Shown: positions 44,975 to 52,838 of the stretch, piece after piece
How the letters are laid out: each line of letters opens with the position of its first letter
Numbering within the stretch: the stretch's first letter is position 1
Source: Oceanomicrobium pacificus
Lineage (GTDB): Bacteria > Pseudomonadota > Alphaproteobacteria > Rhodobacterales > Rhodobacteraceae
Reading direction: 5' to 3'
NCBI RefSeq assembly: GCF_009833495.1
Contig: NZ_WUWG01000003.1
Location: forward strand, 620,001-684,000
DNA: 64,000 bases
Position numbers and translations under genes: made by a program
The notes under the pieces: generated by a model
What the model saw: the letters and a program-made list of their open reading frames with translations, nothing else
Told to the model about the DNA's origin: nothing
The model's database searches: none

Positions 44975-44996
44975 GGCATGTGTCGGAACACATGCC
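44975..44996. promoter_or_regulatory. Perfect 9-bp inverted repeat between bmt and corrinoid gene
   Basis: GGCATGTGT (44975-44983), loop CGGA, ACACATGCC (44988-44996). There is no following T-run, so it is not a standard terminator. It could be an operator dyad (core ATGTGT-N4-ACACAT) or an mRNA hairpin that tunes expression of the second gene, whose ATG is 37 bases downstream. Confidence 0.5.
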
Positions 44997-45033
44997 GGTC
45001 GGATAGCCGCACCAGAAGTGAAGGAAATGGCCC

Positions 45034-45732
45034 ATGTCGCAAGACGAAGATGACCTGGTTCTCAGCGAACTGAACGATGAGGAACTCGTGCTGCAAATGC
45101 ATGACGACCTCTATGACGGCATGAAGGAAGAGATCGAGGAGGCGGTTCACATCCTGCTCGATCGGGGCTGGCAGCCCTATGACATCCTGACAAAGGCGCT
45201 GGTCGAGGGCATGCGGATCGTCGGCATCGACTTCCGCGACGGAATTCTGTTCGTGCCCGAGGTGCTCCTTGCCGCAGGCGCGATGAAGGGCGGCATGGCA
45301 ATCCTGAAGCCGCTCCTGATCGAAACCGGCGCGCCGCGGCTGGGCAAGATGGTGATCGGAACCGTCAAGGGCGACATTCACGACATCGGCAAGAACCTCG
45401 TCTCGATGATGATGGAGGGTGCGGGCTTCGAAGTGCGCGATCTTGGCATCAACAATGCGGTCGAATCCTACCTTGAAGCCGCGGTCGAAGAACAAGCCGA
45501 CATTGTCGGCATGTCCGCGCTTCTGACCACGACGATGCCTTATATGAAGGTCGTCATCGATACGATGGTCGAGCAGGGGATCCGCGACGATTATATCGTG
45601 CTCGTGGGTGGTGCGCCGCTCAACGAGGAGTTTGGTAAGGCGATCGGGGCGGATGCCTATTGCCGCGACGCGGCGGTGGCCGTTGAAACCGCTAAACAGC
45701 TGATCGCGCGCAAACACAATCAGGTCGCCTGA
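45034..45732 (+). CDS. Corrinoid (B12-binding) methyltransferase protein
   Basis: 232 aa. Residues 20-95 are the helical cap domain (LYDGMKEEIEEAVHILLDRG, FVPEVLLAAGAMKGGM). Residues 105-225 are the Rossmann cobalamin domain with GDIHDIGKN (113-121); H116 is the base-off cobalt ligand. GMSALLTTTM and VLVGGAPLNEEFG complete the DxHxxG-SxL-GG pattern. It lacks the catalytic modules of MetH, so it must shuttle methyl groups between separate proteins, most likely to the homocysteine methyltransferase upstream. Confidence 0.93.
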   Translation: MSQDEDDLVLSELNDEELVLQMHDDLYDGMKEEIEEAVHILLDRGWQPYDILTKALVEGMRIVGIDFRDGILFVPEVLLAAGAMKGGMAILKPLLIETGAPRLGKMVIGTVKGDIHDIGKNLVSMMMEGAGFEVRDLGINNAVESYLEAAVEEQADIVGMSALLTTTMPYMKVVIDTMVEQGIRDDYIVLVGGAPLNEEFGKAIGADAYCRDAAVAVETAKQLIARKHNQVA

Positions 45733-45746
45733 CGCGGGAGGGCCGG

Positions 45747-46370
45747 ATGCCCGAACCGACAACAGAAACGCGGGGCAGGACCGGCAAACCGGTCCTGCTG
45801 CTGGCTTGCGGCGCGCTGGCACGCGAGGTGCTGGCGCTCGTCGAGATGAACGGCTGGACCCATCTCGACCTGCACTGCCTGCCCGCCAAGCTCCACCTTG
45901 AGCCCGCCCGGATTCCGGATGCGGTCGAGGAGGCCGTCACGCGGATGCGTGATGCCTATGACAGGGTCTATGTGCTCTATGCCGATTGCGGGACGGGCGG
46001 GTTGCTGCAGGCGCGCTGCGACGCGCTCGGGGTCGAGATGATCGCCGGACCCCATTGCTACAGCTTCTTCGAAGGCAACGCGACGTTTGCCGCGCATGAT
46101 GATGAAATCACATCATTTTATCTGACCGATTTTCTTGTCCGGCAGTTCGATGCCTTCGTCTGGAAACCGATGGGTCTGGACCGCCATCCCCAGTTGCGGG
46201 ATCAAATTTTCGCCCATTACGAGACGCTGGTCTATCTGGCCCAGACCGACGATCCGGCGCTTGACGGGGCAGCGGAGGAGGCCGCCGCCCGGCTCGGTCT
46301 GGCCTATGAGCGGCGGTCGACCGGATATGGCGATCTCGCACCCTTCATGGCGCGGGCCGCTCAGATGTAA
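45747..46370 (+). CDS. DUF1638 protein, likely accessory to split methionine synthase
   Basis: 207 aa, soluble. LLLACGALAREVLALVEMNG, VYVLYADCGTGGLLQ and GPHCYSFFEGN are DUF1638 features, with several conserved cysteines (C21, C81 and C101 approximately). It starts 14 bases after the corrinoid gene. DUF1638 is found beside B12 methyltransferases in methanogens and Rhodobacteraceae. From memory, genetic studies in Roseobacter-group bacteria linked it to methionine synthesis. It overlaps the convergent dctD by 10 bases. Confidence 0.85.
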   Translation: MPEPTTETRGRTGKPVLLLACGALAREVLALVEMNGWTHLDLHCLPAKLHLEPARIPDAVEEAVTRMRDAYDRVYVLYADCGTGGLLQARCDALGVEMIAGPHCYSFFEGNATFAAHDDEITSFYLTDFLVRQFDAFVWKPMGLDRHPQLRDQIFAHYETLVYLAQTDDPALDGAAEEAAARLGLAYERRSTGYGDLAPFMARAAQM

Positions 46371-47701
46371 TCCGAGCGGTTCAGCCCGTATTTCGCCATT
46401 TTCTCGTTGAGCGTCCGGCGCGGCACGGCCAGTTCGTCGATCACCGATGCCACCGATCCGCGATTGCGGCGCAGTGCCGTTTCGATCAGCATCCGCTCGA
46501 ACGCCTCCACATGTTCGCGCAAGGGGCGTTCTTTGGTGTCTGCGCCCGGAGCAGGGGCCATGTCGTCGGCCTGCAGAAGCTGCGCGATGTTGGTTGCGCC
46601 GCGCCGCGTCTGCAGCACCGCCCGTTCGGCCAGGTTGATGAGCTGCCGCACATTGCCCGGCCAGGGGGCTTGCAGCAGCGCCGCAGCATCGCTGGCGCTC
46701 ACTTCCGGCGGCTCGCAGCCATATTCATCGGCAAACTGGCTGGTGAAACGGGTGAAGAGCATCAGGATATCCTCCCCCCGATCGCGCAGCGCGGGTGCTT
46801 TCAACTCCATCGCGGCCAGCCGGTAGAACAGGTCCTGACGGATTTTCGGATGGCCGAGCGCACTGACCGGTTCCGGCGTGATCGCGATGATCCGGAGCTG
46901 GTGGTCGGGACCCGCATCCACCGGCGCGTCGGAGATAAGCGTCAGCAGCTTGGCCTGCAGCGCGTCCGGCAATTCCTCGATATTCTCCAGACAGAGCGTG
47001 CCGCCCTCGGCCTGTTCGACGGCCGGCTTCTGGCTCAACTCATCGTCCGACCCGAAGAGGAGCGCATCGAGCGTGTCAGCATCGTGCGCTGCGCAGTTGA
47101 CCGTCACGAAGGGTCGGCCCTGACGGGGGCCACAGGCATGGAGCGCATGGGCCATCAGCGACTTTCCGGTGCCGGTTTCGCCCGAGATCAGCACATGGCC
47201 GTCCGCCTGAGCGAGGTCGAGGATCTCCTCGCGCAGATGCTCCACCGCGTCGCTCGCGCCCATCAGCTTGTTGAGGAGCACCGAGCCGTTCGACAGTTCA
47301 CGTCGCAGGTTGCGATTGTCGAGGGTCAGGCGCCGCGCCTCACCCGCGCGCCGAACAAGTTCCGCCAACCGTTCGGGATCGAACGGTTTTTCAACAAATT
47401 CATAGGCGCCGATCCGCATCGCCTCGACGGCCAGCTGGATGTCGCCATGTCCGGTGATCAGGATGACGGGAAGCGCCGGGTCGATGCTTTGCAGCTTTTT
47501 CAGCAGCGCCATACCGTCGGTGCCGGGCATCCGGATATCGGTGATGACGATACCGGGATAGCTGGCATCGATGGTGCGGAGCGCGGATTCCGCGCTGTCA
47601 TGGGTGGTGGTGCGATAGCCCGACAGGCTCAGCCATTGCGAGATGCTGTCGCGCATATCGGCTTCGTCATCGACGATGGTCACGGCAATAGGTTCGGCCA
47701 T
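46361..47701 (-). CDS. dctD: DctD-like NtrC-family response regulator lacking GAFTGA
   Basis: 446 aa. Receiver domain (1-125) with phospho-acceptor D55 (VITDIRMPGTDG). AAA+ domain with intact Walker A GETGTGKS (174-181). Where sigma54 activators have the GAFTGA loop after the LFG motif, this protein reads LFGSDDELSQKPAVEQAEGG (215-234): the loop is gone. Walker B reads GGTLCLENIE instead of GGTLFLDEIG (D to E, E to N). The arginine-finger region RQDLFYRLAAMELKAPALRD is present. A Fis-type HTH ends the protein (NRGSVASVIDELAVPRRTLN). It follows dctB by 2 bases. Confidence 0.92.
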   Translation of the reverse strand: MAEPIAVTIVDDEADMRDSISQWLSLSGYRTTTHDSAESALRTIDASYPGIVITDIRMPGTDGMALLKKLQSIDPALPVILITGHGDIQLAVEAMRIGAYEFVEKPFDPERLAELVRRAGEARRLTLDNRNLRRELSNGSVLLNKLMGASDAVEHLREEILDLAQADGHVLISGETGTGKSLMAHALHACGPRQGRPFVTVNCAAHDADTLDALLFGSDDELSQKPAVEQAEGGTLCLENIEELPDALQAKLLTLISDAPVDAGPDHQLRIIAITPEPVSALGHPKIRQDLFYRLAAMELKAPALRDRGEDILMLFTRFTSQFADEYGCEPPEVSASDAAALLQAPWPGNVRQLINLAERAVLQTRRGATNIAQLLQADDMAPAPGADTKERPLREHVEAFERMLIETALRRNRGSVASVIDELAVPRRTLNEKMAKYGLNRSDYI

Positions 47702-47703
47702 AG

Positions 47704-49461
47704 TTACTCCGCAGCCCGTGTGGTCGGTTGATGCAGGGGCAGTTGCAGTTCGAAAACCGCGCCGCCCTCGGGATGGTTCCGTGCGATCAGGCGTCCGCCC
47801 AACTCGCTCGCGATCCCCGCAGAGATGGCAAGCCCGAGGCCGATGCCCTCTCCGGGTTTCTTGGTCGTGTAGAAGGGCTCGAAGAGCGAATCCGTATCCT
47901 CCAGCCCGTGGCCATTGTCGCGCACCGTCAGGCGCACGTTCGGCTGGCCCGCCATGAGGCTGATCTCGATCTTCCGCTCATCCTGCCCCTTGGTGGCGTC
48001 GAGCGCATTGCGCAAAAGGTTCACCACGATCTGTTCCAGCCGTACGGCGTCCCCCATCACGATCACAGGCGAATTGGGGACGCGGCGCAGGATTTCAACC
48101 CGCGACTGGCTCAATTGTGGGGTCATCATCGACAGGCTGCCGGTCACCGTATCGCGCAGGTCGAGCGGCTGCAGATCGTCGTTGGATTTGCGGGCATAGG
48201 ATTTCAACTGCCGCGTGATGGCGCCCATCCGTTCGATCAGGTCGTCGATCCGCTGGAAGGAACTGAGCGCCTCGGAACTGCGGTTGCGCGCGATCAGAAG
48301 CCGTGCGCCGGCCAGATAGGTCCGCATTGCGGCCAGCGGCTGGTTCAGCTCGTGGCTGACAGCAGCCGACATCTGGCCAAGGGCTGCCAGTTTCGACGCC
48401 TGCTCAAGGCTTTGTTCGGTATCTTCAAGCGTCCGCTCAACCCGTTGACGTTCCTCGATTTCCGCCGATAGACGCGCATTGAGCGCGCGCAGCTCCTCGG
48501 ATTCGCGGCGGATCAGGAGTGACTGTCGCGCGGTGCGCCGCGACAGGAAATAGACAACCGCGGCGGCCAGAAGCGTCATCAGCATGATCTCGAAGGCGAG
48601 CACCGCGTTCACCCGCGCGCGGATGTTCTCCAGCGTCGAGAAATAGGTGAGCCGCCAGCCGCGGAACCCGACCTTGGTCTCGTTGCGCAGAAGCGGGGTG
48701 TCGTCGATATAGACGTAATTATACTGGTCGCCGTCGACACCGCGGTTGGAGATGGCCCGCTGGACAGCGTTGGGTTCCTCGGTGCGCAGGATGTCCTCAA
48801 GCTTCTGGTTCCGCCAGCTTGGGCGCGAGGCAAGGATGATATTGTCGGACCCGTCGGTGACGAAGGCGATCACGTCGGACCGCCGCCAGCTGTCCTCGAT
48901 CCGTTGCAGATCAACCGTCACCACGATGATGCCGAGCGTGTTCAGCCCGTCGACAACCTTGCGCGCATAATGAAAGCCGATGGCGCCTTCGCCGGGTTCG
49001 GACGTGGCAAAAATCGTGCCGCTTTCGCGCAGGGCCTGGGTAAAATAGGGCTGGTCGCTCTTGTTGGTGGACAAGGCGTGCCGGTCGCTTGCCGCCACAA
49101 CGCGCCCCGTCACGTCGAGCAGTTCGATCGAGGCCGCGCCCAGTTCCTCCTGGAAGTCGATCAGGCGCTGGCTGGTCAGCTGGTAATCCTGACTCTGCAG
49201 GGCCGAGATCAGCACGCTGTCGCGTGACAGGATGAGCGGCACGACCGAGTGGCGCTGCAGGATCGACTGGATCGAACCGGAATAGAGCGCGGCCCGCAAC
49301 TGGCCCTGATTGCGGCTGGTTGCGGTGAACCGGTCGGTCAGCAAAACGTTGGAAAACCAGAGCACGGCCATGGCCGCCACGATCGCAGCCGCCACCGACA
49401 GCCGCACCAGCGGGGTGGAGCGGACTTGATCATTGCTGCTGTCTGAACGCCATTGGGCCAT
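47704..49461 (-). CDS. dctB: DctB-type sensor histidine kinase
   Basis: 585 aa. Transmembrane helices at about 19-41 and 286-306 enclose a large periplasmic double-PAS (dCache-like) sensor (42-285, with DQPYFTQALRESGTIFA). A coiled coil (315-358), phospho-acceptor H370 (SAAVSHELNQPLAAMRTYL) and an ATPase domain with NLLRNALDATKGQ and RDNGHGLEDTD follow. DctB proteins sense C4-dicarboxylates. No dctPQM or dctA transporter lies in the window, so the signal is inferred from similarity. Divergent from msrP. Confidence 0.92.
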   Translation of the reverse strand: MAQWRSDSSNDQVRSTPLVRLSVAAAIVAAMAVLWFSNVLLTDRFTATSRNQGQLRAALYSGSIQSILQRHSVVPLILSRDSVLISALQSQDYQLTSQRLIDFQEELGAASIELLDVTGRVVAASDRHALSTNKSDQPYFTQALRESGTIFATSEPGEGAIGFHYARKVVDGLNTLGIIVVTVDLQRIEDSWRRSDVIAFVTDGSDNIILASRPSWRNQKLEDILRTEEPNAVQRAISNRGVDGDQYNYVYIDDTPLLRNETKVGFRGWRLTYFSTLENIRARVNAVLAFEIMLMTLLAAAVVYFLSRRTARQSLLIRRESEELRALNARLSAEIEERQRVERTLEDTEQSLEQASKLAALGQMSAAVSHELNQPLAAMRTYLAGARLLIARNRSSEALSSFQRIDDLIERMGAITRQLKSYARKSNDDLQPLDLRDTVTGSLSMMTPQLSQSRVEILRRVPNSPVIVMGDAVRLEQIVVNLLRNALDATKGQDERKIEISLMAGQPNVRLTVRDNGHGLEDTDSLFEPFYTTKKPGEGIGLGLAISAGIASELGGRLIARNHPEGGAVFELQLPLHQPTTRAAE

Positions 49462-49565
49462 GACTAGTTTTAAATTCCGCTGTTGGGCACCTCAAGCGTC
49501 TTTGATTGGCGGTTCGGCGGGCTTCCGCCTATCGTGCTGAAAGAGGGAAGAAATTCGAGGATTCC

Positions 49566-50540
49566 ATGCTGTATCACCGCCGACCCGACTGGTGGCTCCC
49601 GGACGCGGCCGCCACGCCCGAAAGCGCTTACCTGAACCGCCGCCAGCTTCTGGCCGGCGCCGGCGCCGGGGCGCTTCTGGGCGCAATCGGCCTGCCGAAG
49701 GCCGGCCACGCCGCCGTCGCCGAGAGCCCGTTCACACCGATGCCGGCGACCCATCCCGAATATGCGGACGCCGGCCGGCCGGTCACCGCAGAGGATGTGA
49801 ACGCCGCCTACAACAATTTCTACGAGTTCGGCTCGTCGAAGAAGATTGCCCGTGCCGCACAGGCGCTCGAAAGCGACCCGTGGGTGCTGGAGATCGACGG
49901 TCTCGTCGATACGCCGCTATCGATCGACGTGGATGATCTGATGAAGCGCGTGACGCCAGAGGAGCGGATCTACCGCCACCGTTGTGTCGAGGCCTGGTCG
50001 ATGGTGGTGCCGTGGATCGGACTGCCGCTGCGTGATGTGCTGGCGCTCGCGGCGCCGCAATCGGGCGCGCGCTATGTCCGGTTCGAAACCTTCCTCGATC
50101 CCGCGCAGGCACCGGGCCAGAAGCAGCACTGGTATCCCTGGCCCTATGTCGAGGGGCTGACGATCGAGGAAGCGCAGAACGAGCTGCCGCTGCTGGTCGT
50201 GGGCGCCTACGGCAAGATCCTGCACAAGCAGTTCGGAGCGCCGATCCGGCTCCATGTGCCGTGGAAATACGGGTTCAAGTCGATCAAATCGATCAAGCGG
50301 ATCACCTTGACCGACGAACGTCCGGTCAGCTTCTGGGAAGAACTGGCCGCGCAGGAATACGGGTTCTGGGCCAATGTGAACCCCGAAGTGCCGCATCCGC
50401 GCTGGTCACAGGCGACGGAACGGGTGCTCGGCGGCGATGATGAGGAAATCCCGACCGCGCTCTACAACGGATACGGGGATCAGGTGGCCCATCTCTACAA
50501 GGATATGGGCGACCTGCATGTGCAATCGCTCTGGCGCTAG
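49566..50540 (+). CDS. msrP: Periplasmic methionine-sulfoxide reductase, molybdoenzyme subunit MsrP
   Basis: 324 aa, YedY/MsrP family (sulfite oxidase fold, molybdopterin). A Tat signal with RR at 25-26 (LNRRQLLAGAGAGALLGAIG) precedes the catalytic domain. The Mo-ligating cysteine is C140 in YRHRCVEAWSMVVPW. It repairs oxidised methionine in periplasmic proteins with electrons from the membrane haem protein MsrQ. msrQ, usually adjacent, is absent here: purQ follows on the opposite strand after 12 bases. Start ATG 49566 gives MLYHRRPDWWLP. Confidence 0.93.
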   Translation: MLYHRRPDWWLPDAAATPESAYLNRRQLLAGAGAGALLGAIGLPKAGHAAVAESPFTPMPATHPEYADAGRPVTAEDVNAAYNNFYEFGSSKKIARAAQALESDPWVLEIDGLVDTPLSIDVDDLMKRVTPEERIYRHRCVEAWSMVVPWIGLPLRDVLALAAPQSGARYVRFETFLDPAQAPGQKQHWYPWPYVEGLTIEEAQNELPLLVVGAYGKILHKQFGAPIRLHVPWKYGFKSIKSIKRITLTDERPVSFWEELAAQEYGFWANVNPEVPHPRWSQATERVLGGDDEEIPTALYNGYGDQVAHLYKDMGDLHVQSLWR

Positions 50541-50552
50541 GGCGCGTGGCGG

Positions 50553-51224
50553 TCAGGCTCTGACCAGCGCACTGGCCAGACTGTCGAAGAGCCGCCCGCC
50601 ATCGGTCCCGCCCAGCGCGGGATCGTTGAGCCGTTCGGGATGGGGCATCATCCCCAGAACGCGGCGGTTGTCCGACAGGATGCCGGCAATATCGTCGCGC
50701 GACCCGTTCGGGTTCTCCACGTAGCGGAAGGCGACCCGGTCGCTGTCGCGCAGCTCTGCCAGAACTGCGTCGCTGGCGACGAAATTGCCGTCATGATGCG
50801 CCACGGGCACCGTGATCGTCTCGCCCGGCCGGTAGGCGCTGGTGAAGGGCGAGTCGCTCGTGCCAACGGTCAGGTGCAGATCGCGGCAGACGAATTTCAG
50901 ATTGGCGTTGCGCATCAGCGCACCGGGCAGAAGGCCCGCTTCGATCAGAACCTGGAATCCGTTGCAGACGCCGAGCACATGGCCGCCTTTCTGTGCGAAC
51001 TCGACCACGGCCCGCATGATCGGCGAGCGCGCCGCAATCGCGCCGCAGCGCAGATAGTCGCCGAAGGAAAAGCCACCGGGTATGGCGATCAGGTCGAGGC
51101 CCGCAGGCAGGCTGGCATCCTTGTGCCAGACCATCGCGGGGGCCTGTCCGGTCGCGCGTTCCAGCGCCACCGCCATGTCGCGGTCGCAGTTGGACCCGGG
51201 AAAGACGATGACAGCCGTCTTCAT
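50553..51224 (-). CDS. purQ: FGAM synthase glutaminase subunit PurQ
   Basis: 223 aa. Class I glutamine amidotransferase: nucleophile C87 in [12 protein letters not shown] and the His/Glu of [11 protein letters not shown]. It supplies ammonia to PurL together with PurS in step four of purine synthesis. The start overlaps the purS stop by 4 bases. purL itself is outside the window. Confidence 0.96.
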   Translation of the reverse strand: MKTAVIVFPGSNCDRDMAVALERATGQAPAMVWHKDASLPAGLDLIAIPGGFSFGDYLRCGAIAARSPIMRAVVEFAQKGGHVLGVCNGFQVLIEAGLLPGALMRNANLKFVCRDLHLTVGTSDSPFTSAYRPGETITVPVAHHDGNFVASDAVLAELRDSDRVAFRYVENPNGSRDDIAGILSDNRRVLGMMPHPERLNDPALGGTDGGRLFDSLASALVRA

Positions 51225-51463
51225 CCCGCGATCTCCACGTCGTAATCCTCGATCACCGTGTTGGCGAGCAGCTTGTCACACATGGCCCGCACGGCCGTTT
51301 CGGCGCGGGCGGCGTCCGTCTCGTCCAGATCGAGCTCGATCACCTTGCCCTGACGGACGCCGTTCACGCCGTCAAAGCCGAGTGCGCCGAGCGCATGACG
51401 GACAGCTTCGCCCTGGGGGTCGAGCACGCCGGATTTCAGGGTCACATGAACGCGGGCTTTCAT
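51221..51463 (-). CDS. purS: FGAM synthase subunit PurS
   Basis: 80 aa, full length. [20 protein letters not shown] and the C-terminal [16 protein letters not shown] are characteristic. PurS bridges PurL and PurQ in the multi-subunit FGAM synthase of bacteria that lack the single-chain enzyme. The start follows GGACCTGCA, 28 bases after purC. Confidence 0.96.
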   Translation of the reverse strand: MKARVHVTLKSGVLDPQGEAVRHALGALGFDGVNGVRQGKVIELDLDETDAARAETAVRAMCDKLLANTVIEDYDVEIAG

Positions 51464-51491
51464 TGCAGGTCCTTTCGCTGGTCTTGGCTGC

Positions 51492-52253
51492 TCAGTGAAC
51501 GAGTTTCGGGCCGGCCTGACCGGCGCCGGTGCGCGGCAGCACGCCGAGGCGGCGGGCCACTTCCGTATAGGCATCCGTCAGGCTGCCGAGATCGCGGCGG
51601 AACACATCCTTGTCGAGCTTCTCGCCGCTCTCGATGTCCCACAGGCGGCAGCTGTCGGGGCTGATTTCGTCGGCAACGATGAGCCGCTGAAAATCGCCGT
51701 CGAACACGCGGCCGATCTCGATCTTGAAATCCACGAGCCGGATGCCGACCGCGAGCATGATGCCGGACATGAAATCGTTCACCCGCAGGGCGAGCGCGAC
51801 CATGTCGTCCATATCCTGCTGGCTGGCCCAGCCGAAGGCGATGATATGTTCCTCGGTCACCAGCGGATCACCGAGCGCATCGTCCTTGTAGTAGAATTCC
51901 ACGATCGGACGGGGCAGGGCGGTGCCTTCCTCCATCCCCAGCCGCTTGGCCAGCGAGCCGGCGGCCACATTGCGCACAACCACTTCGAGCGGGATGATCT
52001 CCACCGCGCGGATCAACTGCTCGCGCATGTTGAGCCGCTTGATGAAATGGGTCGGCACGCCGATGCTGTTCAGGCCGGACATGAAATATTCGGACAGGCG
52101 GTTGTTGAGCACGCCCTTGCCCTCGATCACGTCCTTTTTCTCGGCGTTGAAGGCGGTTGCGTCATCCTTGAAATACTGGATCAGCGTTTCCGGCTCGGGG
52201 CCTTCATAGAGGATCTTCGCCTTGCCCTCGTAAACCAGCCGTCGTCTTGCCAT
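51492..52253 (-). CDS. purC: SAICAR synthetase
   Basis: 253 aa. It couples CAIR and aspartate with [23 protein letters not shown] is the family start, and [24 protein letters not shown] and VDFKIEIGR are conserved. First gene of purC-purS-purQ. A good divergent promoter pair separates it from the ATPase-inhibitor gene. The frame opens upstream to 52343 but the conserved start is 52253. Confidence 0.96.
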   Translation of the reverse strand: MARRRLVYEGKAKILYEGPEPETLIQYFKDDATAFNAEKKDVIEGKGVLNNRLSEYFMSGLNSIGVPTHFIKRLNMREQLIRAVEIIPLEVVVRNVAAGSLAKRLGMEEGTALPRPIVEFYYKDDALGDPLVTEEHIIAFGWASQQDMDDMVALALRVNDFMSGIMLAVGIRLVDFKIEIGRVFDGDFQRLIVADEISPDSCRLWDIESGEKLDKDVFRRDLGSLTDAYTEVARRLGVLPRTGAGQAGPKLVH

Positions 52254-52310
52254 TTGGGAACTCCACCAACGGGACCGCGCCCGAAACCAGCGCCGGGTGC
52301 ATGTGGGCGC

Positions 52311-52339
52311 TCTATAGGACGTGCGGCGTTTGGGAGCAA
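52311..52339 (-). promoter_or_regulatory. Candidate sigma70 promoter for purC-purS-purQ
   Basis: Minus strand TTGCTC (52334-52339), 17-base spacer, TATAGA (52311-52316). Its position, 58 bases before the purC ATG, is suitable. Its -35 lies only 19 bases from the -35 of the opposite promoter. Confidence 0.55.
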
Positions 52340-52358
52340 GCAATCGCGTCTATTCTCC

Positions 52359-52387
52359 TTGAGAGCAGGGTGTCGCAGGTCTATCTA
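52359..52387 (+). promoter_or_regulatory. Candidate sigma70 promoter for the F1-ATPase inhibitor gene
   Basis: TTGAGA (52359-52364), 17-base spacer, TATCTA (52382-52387), 34 bases before the ATG. Good match and spacing, back to back with the purC promoter. Confidence 0.55.
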
Positions 52388-52421
52388 GGGGATAACGACA
52401 ACACCCAAGTGTGGAGCTGAC

Positions 52422-52736
52422 ATGAGCACCTTTGACGAACGGGAAACCGCCTTCGAGAACAAATTCGCGCATGACGAGGAAATGCAGTTCAAGGCCGTGG
52501 CCCGCCGCAACAAGCTGGTTGGCATCTGGGCCGCCGATCTGCTGGGCAAATCCGGTGCCGAGGCTGACGCCTATGCGCTCGAGGTCGTGAAGGCCGATTT
52601 CGAGGAAGCGGGCCATGACGATGTGGTGCGCAAGCTCTCTGCCGACCTGACCGGCCGTGCTGACGAGGCTGCGATCCGCGCCAAGATGGACGAGCTTCTG
52701 CTCATCGCCAAGGCGCAGATCCTGAACGAAGCCTGA
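52422..52736 (+). CDS. F1-ATPase inhibitor zeta subunit (DUF1476)
   Basis: 104 aa, all helical. STFDERETAFENKFAHDEEM is the N-terminal inhibitory region, followed by FKAVARRNKLVGIWAADLLG and the C-terminal four-helix part. In Paracoccus and relatives this protein (zeta) inserts into F1 to block ATP hydrolysis, the counterpart of mitochondrial IF1. It is a single gene with its own promoter and a strong terminator downstream. Confidence 0.92.
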   Translation: MSTFDERETAFENKFAHDEEMQFKAVARRNKLVGIWAADLLGKSGAEADAYALEVVKADFEEAGHDDVVRKLSADLTGRADEAAIRAKMDELLLIAKAQILNEA

Positions 52737-52784
52737 GCCGTCGGGCGCGGGTGCGCGCCTTCGGCAAGCAGATGAAATGACTAA

Positions 52785-52818
52785 GGCCGGACCGGGGCGT
52801 TCCCGGGCCGGCCTTTTT
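52785..52818 (+). terminator. Intrinsic terminator after the ATPase inhibitor gene
   Basis: GGCCGGaCCGGG (52785-52796) pairs with CCCGGgCCGGCC (52802-52813) with one A/G mismatch and a five-base loop, followed by T5 (52814-52818). It lies 48 bases after the stop and also faces the end of convergent purB. Confidence 0.9.
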
Positions 52819-52838
52819 CATGAGCGGTGTGGTGGTGG

